From: Streptomyces sp. NBC_00691
GTDB taxonomy: Bacteria > Actinomycetota > Actinomycetes > Streptomycetales > Streptomycetaceae
Assembly: GCF_036226665.1 (NCBI RefSeq)
Contig: NZ_CP109007.1
Coordinates: 930,001-994,000, forward strand
Direction of reading: 5' to 3'
DNA: 64,000 nt
Under the pieces are notes generated by a model. It worked only from the letters and a program-made list of their open reading frames with translations, had not been told where the DNA came from and ran no database searches. The translations under genes and the position numbers were made by a program. Position 1 is the first letter of the stretch, and the number at the start of each line of letters is the position of its first letter. Positions 1-8,556 of the stretch are shown here, one piece after another.

Positions 1-1
1 C

Positions 2-658
2 GTGACCCTGGGGTACGCGGTCGGTATCGGCACCCTGGAGGAACAGGCGCTGTACCTGCTGTTCGTCCCGAACCTGGTGGCCCTCGCGGTCACCGTGCCG
101 ATGCCGTCCCGGAAACGGGCCGCACGGCGCTACGTCACCCTCGGCATCCTCGGGGCCCTGCTCGCCGTACCCGCCGCCAGTTACGCCCACGACCGGTGGA
201 CGCCCGACGACGGCTTCCGACGGCTGCACGCCTATCTGCTCGATCACGTACCGGCGGGCACCGGGATCGTCACGGTGGACGGCCAGCGGAGCCGGGGCGT
301 GACGAACTGGGTGCTGCGCGACGACTACCGCCTCGGCAACTGGGTGACACCCGAGGAGCAGACCGCGAACGACGCCGCCTATGTCCTCGTGCCGTGGCGG
401 GTCATCGAGCAGGGGTACGGCCGTTCCCCGCTCGCCGAGGTGCAAGGGCTGACGGCCGGACTGCGGCCGGTGTTCTCCTTCGACGGACCCACGTACGGCA
501 CGCTCGCGCTGTACCGGCTGCCGTCGGCGCCGCCGCTGCCTCCGCCGCTGCCCGGACCGGACGTGGCGCGACTCGCGGTGCCGGACTCGGCCGTGACGGG
601 TCCGCTGCTCCCGGTGCCGGAGCAGGCAATCACGGGGGCGGGCGATGCGCCGCGGTGA
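2..658 (+). CDS. C-terminal part of a membrane glycosyltransferase-like protein (5' truncated)
   Basis: The gene is cut by the left edge of the window, so only the last ~218 residues are visible. They start inside a hydrophobic stretch, followed by a second membrane segment (about residues 45-62, ILGALLAVPAASYA) and then a soluble, presumably extracytoplasmic domain ending in a Pro-rich tail. This architecture (last membrane helices plus a small C-terminal soluble domain) fits the polyprenyl-phosphate-sugar-dependent glycosyltransferases (GT39/ArnT-like), but no catalytic motif is in view, so the family is inferred. The stop codon overlaps the start of the GT4 gene by 14 bp, indicating an operon with the next two genes and a role in building an extracellular glycan. 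Confidence 0.6.
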   Translation: MTLGYAVGIGTLEEQALYLLFVPNLVALAVTVPMPSRKRAARRYVTLGILGALLAVPAASYAHDRWTPDDGFRRLHAYLLDHVPAGTGIVTVDGQRSRGVTNWVLRDDYRLGNWVTPEEQTANDAAYVLVPWRVIEQGYGRSPLAEVQGLTAGLRPVFSFDGPTYGTLALYRLPSAPPLPPPLPGPDVARLAVPDSAVTGPLLPVPEQAITGAGDAPR

Positions 659-1736
659 CCGGCCCCGTGTCCTGCTCCTGACCAGCAGCCCGCTGGACGG
701 GGCGGAGGGCTGCGACGTCCGGCTCGCCTCCGACGTCCTGGAGGTCCTGCCCGAGGTGGACTTCGTCTGGCTCTCCCAGTGGCCGGGCCGACGCCAGGCC
801 CCGCCGACGAGGGGCCGGCCGGTCCGCGTCCTCTCCCGGGACGGTGTGCCGCACCTGCCCGAGCGTGTGCAGTCCGCGGCCGCCGGGGGCGTGTGGTCCC
901 GCCGGGTCGACCTCGTGCACGCCTTCCTGACCGTCGGCCGTACCTTCCCGGCCTTCTCGTGGCTGCGCCCGCTGCTCCTCGGTGGGCGACCCGTCGTCCA
1001 CACCGTGCCGGGGATCATGGACTCCGGTCTCCTCAAGCACATCCGGCCGCTGGGGACGACGGTCGCCCTGTCCGAGTCGATGGCACGGCGGCTGCGCGCG
1101 GCGGACTTCGGGGACGTGCGGGTGATCCCGCCCATGATCTCCCTGGAGGAATGGCCGTACCTGCCGCGCCCCGAGGGGTTCCCCGTGGTCCTGTTCGCCG
1201 GGCATCACGATCCGCACGGCGGGGCGGAGACGGCGATCGACGCCGCGGCCGAGGCGGTACGGACGGGGGCGAGGTTCCGGCTGGTGCTCGCCATGCGCGG
1301 ACGGCCCGGGCAGGACACCGCGATGCTCGACGAGGCGCTGCGCGAACGCGCGGGCGCCGCGGGGCTCACGGACTTCGAGGTGCTCGGCTACGTCGCGGAC
1401 ATGCACGCGCTGCTCGCCACCGTCCATGTGCTGCTGTTCCCGCCGGCCGTGCTCGGCGGCAAGGCCGACATCCCGCTGACCGTCCTGCAGGCGCTCGCCT
1501 CGGGGCGTCCGGCGATCCTCAGCGACCTCCCCCAGTGGGCGGACTTCGGCCACGCGGTGCTGCGGGCCCCGGCGGGCGACGCGCGCCGCACGGGCCAGCA
1601 GCTGGCCTGGCTGCTGGACCAGCCGCGCTCCTGGGACATGCTCGCCGACCGGGGCCGGGCTCTCGTCGAGGACCACTTCGGCCCCGAACGCTTCGCGGCC
1701 CGGTACGCCGCCCTGTACCGGGAGTTGCTGTCATGA
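645..1736 (+). CDS. GT4-family glycosyltransferase (GT-B fold)
   Basis: 363 residues. The N-terminal Rossmann half begins RVLLLTSSPLDGAEG and the C-terminal nucleotide-sugar half holds VVLFAGHHDPHGGAE, a DFEVLGYV segment and the GT4-like block with LLFPP, KADIPLTVLQALASGRP and AILSD, as in GT4 retaining transferases. The start ATG at 645 overlaps the upstream stop by 14 bp and a GGGGGCGGG tract lies just before it. The stop overlaps the next start (ATGA). No signal peptide is seen, so it should act in the cytoplasm, probably transferring a sugar onto a lipid carrier or glycan intermediate that the membrane protein upstream and the secreted hydrolase-like protein downstream also handle. Donor and acceptor cannot be read from the sequence. 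Confidence 0.8.
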   Translation: MRRGDRPRVLLLTSSPLDGAEGCDVRLASDVLEVLPEVDFVWLSQWPGRRQAPPTRGRPVRVLSRDGVPHLPERVQSAAAGGVWSRRVDLVHAFLTVGRTFPAFSWLRPLLLGGRPVVHTVPGIMDSGLLKHIRPLGTTVALSESMARRLRAADFGDVRVIPPMISLEEWPYLPRPEGFPVVLFAGHHDPHGGAETAIDAAAEAVRTGARFRLVLAMRGRPGQDTAMLDEALRERAGAAGLTDFEVLGYVADMHALLATVHVLLFPPAVLGGKADIPLTVLQALASGRPAILSDLPQWADFGHAVLRAPAGDARRTGQQLAWLLDQPRSWDMLADRGRALVEDHFGPERFAARYAALYRELLS

Positions 1737-2998
1737 CGGCCCCGCGGTGGAGGGGGCCCCGGGGTGCGCCGGTCGCCCTGGTGGTGCTCGCCGTGCTCCT
1801 GCTGCCGACGGGGGGCGTGGTCGGACAGCCGGATCCGGAGCCGTACCTGTACGGCACGCTCCAGACCGACCCGGACCGGGCGGTCACCGAGTACGAGCAC
1901 GGCATCCGGGTCGCCCATCTCCCGATCGACTGGAGCAGGTTCGAGCCGGAGCCGGGCGTGTACGACGAGGACTACGCGCGCGAGGTGCGGGACCGGCTGG
2001 AGGTCTTCCACGAGGCGGGGCTGCGGGTCGAGGCCGGGCTCGGCCTCAACGACCCGCCGCGGTGGCTGCCGGACGAGTTCCCGGAATCGGTCTATCTGAA
2101 CCAGTTCGGCGAGCGGTCCACCGACACCCCCAACATCGTGTTCAGCGAGCCCGTGCGCGAGCACGTCGCCGAGTACGCGCGCGCGGTGGACCGGCTGATC
2201 GGTCTCGACGGCCTCTGGGCCATCCGCGTCGGCGTCAACGCGAGCGGCGAGTTCGCCTATCCCGGCCCGACCTCGGAGGACGGCGGCCCCGGCGCCTTCT
2301 GGGCGTACGACAGCCACGCCCAGCGGAGCACCCCGTACCCGGGGTGGCGCCCCGGGGAACGCACCTACCACGGGAAGCCGTTCACCCCGGAACAGGTGGC
2401 CCGCTGGTACGACTGGTACGTGGGGAAGCTGGCGGGCGCCGTGAACTGGCAGCTCGACCTGTACACCTCGCTCGGGTACGAGGGACTGCTCAAGGTCCTC
2501 ATCCCCGGGGGCGGTTTCTACCCCTCGGACATGCGGGCGGCGGTCGACGCCGGGCTCGTGGGCTCGCCGTCGATCCGGCTCGTGTCGCGCGGCGCCGGGT
2601 TCTTCCTGACGCTCCCCCTGGTCGAGCACCGGGACTCGGTGCGGATCGTCACCACCGCCCTGGTGGACGGCACGGGCGACCCCGTGGACAACGGCTGCGC
2701 GCCCGCCGACGCGAAGACGGACCTCGCCGCCGCCCCGAACGACGCGCTGGTCCGCGACTGGTCCTCGGCCCGGTGGGTGGTGGCGGTGGCCAGGAGCGCC
2801 GGCTTCACCCGGCTGACCGGGGAGAGCGCCGGGCCGCAGGTCTCCCCATACCGGCCCGGAGTGACGGAGACGGCCTACCGGCAGATGGCGTCCTGCGGTC
2901 TCGAAGGCCTGATGTGGGCCTTCGACGGAAACCTGTACGACGGGACGCCCGGCTCGTCCCTCGATGAGTACGCGGAGACGATCAGCCGTCACCCCTGA
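1733..2998 (+). CDS. secreted glycoside-hydrolase-like (TIM-barrel) protein
   Basis: 421 residues, starting at the ATG that overlaps the GT4 stop by four bases. A signal-peptide-like N-terminus (basic PRWRGPRG, then a hydrophobic ALVVLAVLLLPTGGVV) is followed by a sequence typical of clan GH-A barrels: VAHLPIDWSRFEPEPGVYD (the 'rises early, one follows one's beta-strand' pattern of GH42/GH5-like enzymes), GLNDPPRWLPDEFP, and RVGVNASGEFAYPGP, whose Glu is the expected acid/base residue. A clear second catalytic Glu could not be assigned. Closest by feel to bacterial beta-galactosidase-like proteins. Probably trims or remodels the exported glycan made by the two upstream genes. Its last 10 bases overlap the convergent methyltransferase gene. 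Confidence 0.7.
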   Translation: MTAPRWRGPRGAPVALVVLAVLLLPTGGVVGQPDPEPYLYGTLQTDPDRAVTEYEHGIRVAHLPIDWSRFEPEPGVYDEDYAREVRDRLEVFHEAGLRVEAGLGLNDPPRWLPDEFPESVYLNQFGERSTDTPNIVFSEPVREHVAEYARAVDRLIGLDGLWAIRVGVNASGEFAYPGPTSEDGGPGAFWAYDSHAQRSTPYPGWRPGERTYHGKPFTPEQVARWYDWYVGKLAGAVNWQLDLYTSLGYEGLLKVLIPGGGFYPSDMRAAVDAGLVGSPSIRLVSRGAGFFLTLPLVEHRDSVRIVTTALVDGTGDPVDNGCAPADAKTDLAAAPNDALVRDWSSARWVVAVARSAGFTRLTGESAGPQVSPYRPGVTETAYRQMASCGLEGLMWAFDGNLYDGTPGSSLDEYAETISRHP

Positions 2999-3771
2999 GG
3001 CGCGGGGGCGTCGGGAGCGGTCGGGGGCCCGGCCGGCCGCTCGGCGCTGAGGAGCAGGATGCCGGTGTCGCCGTACTCGGGCAGCGTGGGGTCCTTGTCG
3101 ACCCGGGCGATCCGCAGAACGCTGGTGCGGGGTGCGAAGACGGCCCGGAGGGCGGCCTCGTCGACCGGGCAGGCGGGCCAGAGCGGTCCCGCGCCGATGC
3201 GATAGCTCGGCATGCGTTCCATGAAGGCGGCGACGAGCCGGCCGCCGGGGCGGACGGCCTGCACGAAGGCGTCGCAGATCCGGGTGAACTCCCCGGCGTC
3301 CTCGGTGACGCTCTCGGCGACGAAGTTCATCGAGGCGAGGTCGTAGGCGCCGGGCACCACGTCGTCGACGGTGCCGGGCACGACCCGCACCGGGCGCAAG
3401 GCCTCCGCGGCGCTCTCGGGGAGCGCGGCGTCGAGGGAGCGGCAGAGCGCGTAGAAGGGCCGCCAGCTGGCGTCGGGACCCCGGTCGAGCTGGCGGCGCA
3501 GATACCGGAGGTTGGCGGCGCCGGGTTCGAGGGCGTCGACGCGACGGCTCGCGGCGCCCGCGAGCATCAGGGGGTAGAGGTTGGGGCCCGCGCCGAGTTC
3601 GAGGGTGCGGGCGAGGCTGCCGGGGGCGATCTGCCGGTAGACGGCCGCGTGGTGGTGGATGACGCCGATGTCGCAGGGGTGGAGGCGGCGGTAGTTCTCG
3701 GCGAGGTAGTCGGTGACGGGCCAGGCGTCCCAGTCGGCGTCGCGGTTGTGGCGCACGTGCGTCGTGCCCAT
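2989..3771 (-). CDS. SAM-dependent methyltransferase (NNMT/PNMT/TEMT-like)
   Basis: 260 residues. Class I methyltransferase motif I is clear (LELGAGPNLYPLML, about residues 50-63), with an acidic residue closing strand 2 (VDALEPG) and a later YDLASMNFVAESVTED motif resembling the small-molecule N-methyltransferases of the NNMT/PNMT/TEMT family. The N-terminal WDAWPVTDYLAENYRRLHPCD also fits that family. The ATG overlaps the stop of the large upstream fusion gene by one base (TGATG), so translation is probably coupled and the substrate is a plausible product of its PLP domain: an amine or aminoketone. No membrane segment. The 3' end overlaps the convergent glycosidase gene by 10 bp. N- versus O-methylation is not determinable here. 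Confidence 0.75.
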   Translation of the reverse strand: MGTTHVRHNRDADWDAWPVTDYLAENYRRLHPCDIGVIHHHAAVYRQIAPGSLARTLELGAGPNLYPLMLAGAASRRVDALEPGAANLRYLRRQLDRGPDASWRPFYALCRSLDAALPESAAEALRPVRVVPGTVDDVVPGAYDLASMNFVAESVTEDAGEFTRICDAFVQAVRPGGRLVAAFMERMPSYRIGAGPLWPACPVDEAALRAVFAPRTSVLRIARVDKDPTLPEYGDTGILLLSAERPAGPPTAPDAPAPQG

Positions 3772-6700
3772 CACGGCGGCTCCGGTGTCCGGCCGGCCGT
3801 GAGGGCGGAGGGCCGTACGGCAGGGGCGGGTTGCAGGGTGAAGCGCCCGGCCAGCTCGGTGAGGACCGCGCAGAGCTCCTCGATCTCCTCGTCGGTGTTG
3901 GCGGCGGTGACCTGGACGCGGAAGCCGACCCGGTCGCGCGGGACGAGCGGGTACGAGGCGAGCGTCACGTAGATGCCGTGCTCCCAGAGGAAGGCGGCGA
4001 CCGCGTCCAGGTCGTCGGCGTCGGCGAGCGGGATCTCGATGATCGGCAGTCCGTCGGTGTTGGGCGTGGCGACGCCCAAGGCACGGACGTGGTCGAGGAC
4101 GCGGGCCGTCTTGCGGTACAGCCCGGCCCGGATCTCGTCGCCGCGGGCGTCGTTGACCTCGAGTCCCGCGAGGGCGGTGGCGAGCGAGGCCGTCGGCGAG
4201 GGACCGGAGTAGAGGTACGGGGCCGCCGCCACCTTGAGATGGTCCTTGAGCCACTTCGGGACGGCGAGAAAGGCGAGCAGCGAGGAGAACGCCTTGGAGA
4301 AGCCTCCGACCAGGACCAGGTCGTCGTAGGTCTCGCCGAGGTGGCGGACGATGCTGTTTCCGCGGGATCCGTAGGGGCTGGTCTCGCCGGGCAGCCGCTC
4401 CCCGATGACTCCGAAGCCGTGGGCGTCGTCGATGTACAGCAGGGCGCCGTTCTCGCGGGAGATCCGGTGGAGGGTGGCGAGGTCGGGGAAGTTTCCGGTC
4501 ATGCTGTTGACGCCGTCCATGCAGATGAGGCGGCTCGCGTCGGCGGGCGCGCCGCGGAGCAGCGCCTCCAGTTCGCCGGGCCGGTCGGCGTGGAAGCGGT
4601 GGATCTCGGCGCCCTGGCCGCGGGCGGCGACGCAGCCGTCGTACACGGTGCGGTGGGCCTGGGCCTCGACGAAGACCTGTCCGGTGCCGGCGAGGAGCGG
4701 GATCACCGACTGGTGGATGAGGGTGATGGTGGGCAGCAGCAGGGTGTCGGGGGCGCCGAGGAGTTCGGTGAGCCGCTCCTCGATCCGGGGGTAGAGCCGG
4801 GGGCTGCCGATGAGCCGGGACCAGCTGGGGTGGGTGCCCCAGCGCCTGACCTCCGGCTCGATCGCGTCGATGACCGTGGGGTCGAGGTCGAGGCCCAGGT
4901 AGTTGCAGGAGGCGAAGTCGATGAGCCAGTCGTCGCCGACCCGGATGCGGCGGCCGTCGATCTCGTCGATGACGGCGTCGCACATCCGGCTGGTCCGGTG
5001 GAGGTGTTCGAGGTCGCGCCAGCGGGAGGCGCGCGGAGGGCGTCCCGCCCGGGCGGCGGGGCGGACGGCGGGCCTGGCCGGCGGGCGCTCGCCGGACGGC
5101 GGGGCCCGGTGCAGATAGGACTCGGCCTGATGGGCGGTCATGGGGCGGGCGAAGAGATAGCCCTGCCCGTAGCGGCAGCCCATCTCGGCGAGGAGCGCCC
5201 GCTGTTCCTCATGCTCGATGCCCTCGGCGACGACCTGGAGACCGAGGACGTCGGCGATACGGACGATGCCCTCCACGAGCGCCACCTGCTGCGGGTCGGT
5301 CGTGATGTTGTCGATGAACGACTTGTCGACCTTCAGGACGTCGATGGGGAACTCGCGGAGGTAGCTGAGCGAGGAGAAGCCGGTGCCGAAGTCGTCGATC
5401 GCGATGGAGACGCCCAGGTCCTTCAGAGCGGCCATGGTGGTCCTGATCTGGGCGTCCCTGCGCATCAGGACGGTCTCGGTCAGCTCCAGGACGAGCGAGC
5501 CGGGCGCGAGCCCCGAGGAGCGGAGGGTGCGGCGTACGCCTTCGAGGAAGCCCGGGTCGCGGAACTGGCGGGCGGAGACGTTGACGCTGGCGTACAACGG
5601 GGTCTTCCGGGGGCGGGCGCGCTGCCAGCGGGCGATGTCGAGCGCCGCGTGTTCGAGGACCCAGGCGCCGAGGGGCATGATGTGGCCGCTCTCCTCGGCC
5701 AGGGCGATGAACTGGTCGGGCGGGACCATGCCGCGACGGGCGTGCGGCCAGCGGATGAGCGCTTCGAGGCCGGCCGGTGCGCCGTCCCGTACCTCGACGA
5801 TGGGCTGGTAGCGCAGGGCGAACGCGTGGTCGGCGATGGCGGTGTCCATGCCCGCCTGGAGTTCGTGCCGGGCGACGAGCCGGGAGTGGAACTCGGGGTG
5901 GAAGAGCCGCCACCGCTTCTTCCCGGCCGCCTTGGCCGCGTACAGGGCGAGGTCGGCGTGGCCGAGGAGTTCCTCGGCGTGGGCGCTGTCGAGGACGGTC
6001 GCGATGCCGACGCTGGTCGACACGGAGACGGCTCCGTCGGTGAGGTGGAAGGGCTGGCTCAGGGTGTGCACGATCTCCGCGGCGAGGGTCTCGGCGTCGC
6101 GGGGTTCGCGGGCGCCCTCGATGAGGACGGCGAACTCGTCGCCGCCGAGCCGCGCGGCGGTGTCGGTGAGCCTCAGGACGGAGGTCAGGCGGCGGGCGAC
6201 GGCGACGAGGAGTTCGTCGCCCACGGAGTGGCCCATGGTGTCGTTGACGACCTTGAAGTCGTCGAGGTCGACGAAGAGCATGCAGGTCAGGGTGGATTCG
6301 CGGCGCCCCCTGAGCAGGGCCCGCTCGACGCGTTCGAGGAGCAGGACCCGGTTGGGAAGCCCGGTGAGGGAGTCGTGGAAGGCCCGGTGGGTCAGCTCGC
6401 GTTCCAGCTTCCGCTGTTCGGTCACGTCGCGGAGGGTGAGGACGAGGCCGTGCACGGTGTGCTCGTCGCGGAGGTTGCTGCAGCGGACCTCCACCTCCAG
6501 GTCGGCCGAGCCGCCGTGGAGGAGCTTCCAGTCGTCCCGGGCATCGACGGCGGCGCGGGTGCGGACGTCGGCCAGGACGCGCAGGGCGGCGGCCGTGTCG
6601 GCGGGGGCGACGAGGTCGGTGAGGGGGGTGCCGGGGAGCAGGGAGCGGCCGAACATGGACTCGGCGGAGGGGCTCGCGTACCGGACGGTGTCATCGTCGT

Positions 6701-8408
6701 CGACGATGAGGATGACGTCCGACGTGTTGTGCACGAGGGTACGGAAGTAGGCCTCGCTGGTGCGGCGGTTGACCTCCTCGCTGAGGGCGAAGCGTTCGAG
6801 GGCGAGGGCCGCCTGGGAGGCGAGGGACTGGGCGGGGCCGGATATCTCGGCGAGCTTCTTCTCGGGTCCGGCGATGAGGAGGACGCCGAGGAGCGGTTCG
6901 GGGCCCGCCGGGGCCTGGAGTTCCAGGGGGCAGAGCAGGACGAAGCTCTCGGGGGCGAGTTCCGCGGCGACGGCGGGGGCGAGCCGGGACACGGGGAGGA
7001 GCCGGGTGCCCTCGGAGAGGGTCTCGGGCCAGGCGCTCCCGGGCTGCCGGTGGGGCTGTCCGTCGGCGGGGCGGGTGGGCTCGGCGGACGGACGGGCCGG
7101 GCCCGCGGCGGCGGGGTGGCCCTTCCCGCCCGCCGCGTTCGCGGGCGGGGCCGGGCCGTTCGCCGGCGGTGGCGCGGGTCCGCTCGACGGCCGGGGCGCG
7201 GAAGCCGAGGGCCGGGTCAGCTCGTCCGTGCGGCAGCTCCACGGGTGGCCGGGGGTGGCCACGCCGCTCAGGCCGCCCCGGCGGTCTCGGGTGAGCAGGA
7301 GGACCCGGTGCCCGGTGCCGGGGCCGAAGAGGGTGGCGGACGCCGTCTCCACGGCCCCGGCGACCTCGCGGGGGCTCAGGGCGGCGACGAGGGACGCGGC
7401 GGCCATCCGGAGGCTGCGTTCGCGCGCCTCGGCCTTGCCGTGGTCGTTCATCATGCCCCAGAGCCGGGCGAGGACCAGCAGGAACATCAGCGCCGAGAAG
7501 ATCGCGATGACGGCGATGTCCTGATCCCGGTCGTCCCGCAGCGACTGGAACAGCAGCAGGGCGGGGGCCACGAGCGAGGCACCGGCCAGCAGGGCGAGCC
7601 GTCGCTCGGCCACGTGCGGCGCCGGTTCGGGCGCGCGTTCGGTGAGCCCTGTCATCGAGGGGTGGAGCGCGGCGAGGCCCCAGGCGGTGAAGAAGACGAC
7701 CCAGCCGAGGTCCCAGGGGGTGCCGACCTGCCAGGTGCCCCGCAGCTGGAGTGTGCCGTAGATGACGTCGGAGGCGAGGATGCCGCAGGTGCCGAGGGTG
7801 AGGAGCTGCACGGACCGCGATCTGAGGCCGCCGGGCACGAGCAGCCGGGCGAGCATGGCGAGCATCAGGACGTCGCCGAGGGGATAGGCGATGGAGATGG
7901 CCTTCTCGATCCAGCTCATGTCCTCGCTCCTGGCGAGCGGGGTGATGAGGTTCACCCAGGAGAGCAGGGCGAGACCCGAGGTGAGGATCAGCGCGTCGAG
8001 GACGACGCCCAGGTCGCGGCCGACGGCCCGGTAGCGGATGAAGCCGAACAGGCCGATGGCGAACAGCGGGTACGTGGCCAGGTACAGGGCGTCGGCGACG
8101 GAGGGGAACGGCCTGGTCTGACCGAAGAAGGCCTCCAGGGCGTTGTACGCCGTGTCGCCGCCCACGAACGCGAGGTTGGCGGCGGCGAGCACCAGCCAGG
8201 GCCAGCGGCGGGACGGCTTGTGGAGATGGACGCCGACGAGGATGGCGACGACCCCGCCGAGGCCGATGAGCGCCCACAGCACGGTGTGCCGCGCGGGGAA
8301 CTGCAGATAGCCGACCGTCAGCGCGGCAACGGCCAGGAGGTACAGCAGAGTCCATCGGCGCAGTCTCCCGGTCGGGGTGAGCGGCCGGTTCGGCTGGCGC
8401 AGCGACAT
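3771..8408 (-). CDS. membrane GGDEF-EAL cyclic-di-GMP protein fused to an alpha-oxoamine synthase (PLP) domain
   Basis: 1545 residues. Order: about eight to nine membrane helices (residues ~15-320); GAF-like region (~330-545) split by a Pro/Ala-rich insert (~400-460); PAS (~551-665) with a DVTEQRKLEREL linker; GGDEF domain (~668-835) with intact GGDEF at 755-759 and an inhibitory-site RLTD at 746-749, five residues before it; EAL domain (~845-1098) with EAL at 882-884, ELTET and DDFGTGFSS intact; Pro/Arg-rich linker (~1099-1135); then a complete alpha-oxoamine synthase domain (~1136-1525) with FASCNYLGL, DDAHGFGVIG and the PLP-lysine motif GGFSKAFSS (Lys1372). So both cyclic-di-GMP activities and the PLP enzyme look catalytically competent. 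The frame is open throughout. The start at 8408 has an AAGGGGG tract upstream; an internal ATG at 4985 has no ribosome site. The synthase domain belongs to the BioF/KBL/SPT/CqsA group (amino acid + acyl-thioester to aminoketone); substrate unknown. Coupled to the methyltransferase downstream. Confidence 0.85.
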   Translation of the reverse strand: MSLRQPNRPLTPTGRLRRWTLLYLLAVAALTVGYLQFPARHTVLWALIGLGGVVAILVGVHLHKPSRRWPWLVLAAANLAFVGGDTAYNALEAFFGQTRPFPSVADALYLATYPLFAIGLFGFIRYRAVGRDLGVVLDALILTSGLALLSWVNLITPLARSEDMSWIEKAISIAYPLGDVLMLAMLARLLVPGGLRSRSVQLLTLGTCGILASDVIYGTLQLRGTWQVGTPWDLGWVVFFTAWGLAALHPSMTGLTERAPEPAPHVAERRLALLAGASLVAPALLLFQSLRDDRDQDIAVIAIFSALMFLLVLARLWGMMNDHGKAEARERSLRMAAASLVAALSPREVAGAVETASATLFGPGTGHRVLLLTRDRRGGLSGVATPGHPWSCRTDELTRPSASAPRPSSGPAPPPANGPAPPANAAGGKGHPAAAGPARPSAEPTRPADGQPHRQPGSAWPETLSEGTRLLPVSRLAPAVAAELAPESFVLLCPLELQAPAGPEPLLGVLLIAGPEKKLAEISGPAQSLASQAALALERFALSEEVNRRTSEAYFRTLVHNTSDVILIVDDDDTVRYASPSAESMFGRSLLPGTPLTDLVAPADTAAALRVLADVRTRAAVDARDDWKLLHGGSADLEVEVRCSNLRDEHTVHGLVLTLRDVTEQRKLERELTHRAFHDSLTGLPNRVLLLERVERALLRGRRESTLTCMLFVDLDDFKVVNDTMGHSVGDELLVAVARRLTSVLRLTDTAARLGGDEFAVLIEGAREPRDAETLAAEIVHTLSQPFHLTDGAVSVSTSVGIATVLDSAHAEELLGHADLALYAAKAAGKKRWRLFHPEFHSRLVARHELQAGMDTAIADHAFALRYQPIVEVRDGAPAGLEALIRWPHARRGMVPPDQFIALAEESGHIMPLGAWVLEHAALDIARWQRARPRKTPLYASVNVSARQFRDPGFLEGVRRTLRSSGLAPGSLVLELTETVLMRRDAQIRTTMAALKDLGVSIAIDDFGTGFSSLSYLREFPIDVLKVDKSFIDNITTDPQQVALVEGIVRIADVLGLQVVAEGIEHEEQRALLAEMGCRYGQGYLFARPMTAHQAESYLHRAPPSGERPPARPAVRPAARAGRPPRASRWRDLEHLHRTSRMCDAVIDEIDGRRIRVGDDWLIDFASCNYLGLDLDPTVIDAIEPEVRRWGTHPSWSRLIGSPRLYPRIEERLTELLGAPDTLLLPTITLIHQSVIPLLAGTGQVFVEAQAHRTVYDGCVAARGQGAEIHRFHADRPGELEALLRGAPADASRLICMDGVNSMTGNFPDLATLHRISRENGALLYIDDAHGFGVIGERLPGETSPYGSRGNSIVRHLGETYDDLVLVGGFSKAFSSLLAFLAVPKWLKDHLKVAAAPYLYSGPSPTASLATALAGLEVNDARGDEIRAGLYRKTARVLDHVRALGVATPNTDGLPIIEIPLADADDLDAVAAFLWEHGIYVTLASYPLVPRDRVGFRVQVTAANTDEEIEELCAVLTELAGRFTLQPAPAVRPSALTAGRTPEPP

Positions 8409-8466
8409 CGTCGACCGCCCCCTTGCGGGTCGGACGGACGCCGTCGGGAGCGCCCTTTCACGGATT

Positions 8467-8484
8467 GGACCCCGTACGGTGTCC
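8467..8484. promoter_or_regulatory. 18-bp near-perfect palindrome upstream of the GGDEF-EAL-synthase gene
   Basis: Read on either strand the site is GGAC-(A/C)-CCGTACGG-(G/T)-GTCC: 16 of 18 positions are symmetrical. It lies about 60-75 bp upstream of the fusion gene's start codon, in the gap before the LacI-type gene. The position suits an operator or activator site. Whether the LacI-type protein or a developmental regulator binds it cannot be told; it lacks the typical LacI-family core with a central CG flanked by AA/TT. Confidence 0.4.
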
Positions 8485-8556
8485 ATTCTCCGGGGCCCCC
8501 GGGGCACCTGCATCTCGGAGCCGTTCGCGCGGCGGCCGGAGCGCGGTGGCCCGGCG

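Noticed and set aside
3771..4985. A separate alpha-oxoamine synthase gene starting at the ATG at 4985
   Set aside because: No Shine-Dalgarno sequence precedes it and no stop separates it from the EAL domain; the linker is open and in frame.
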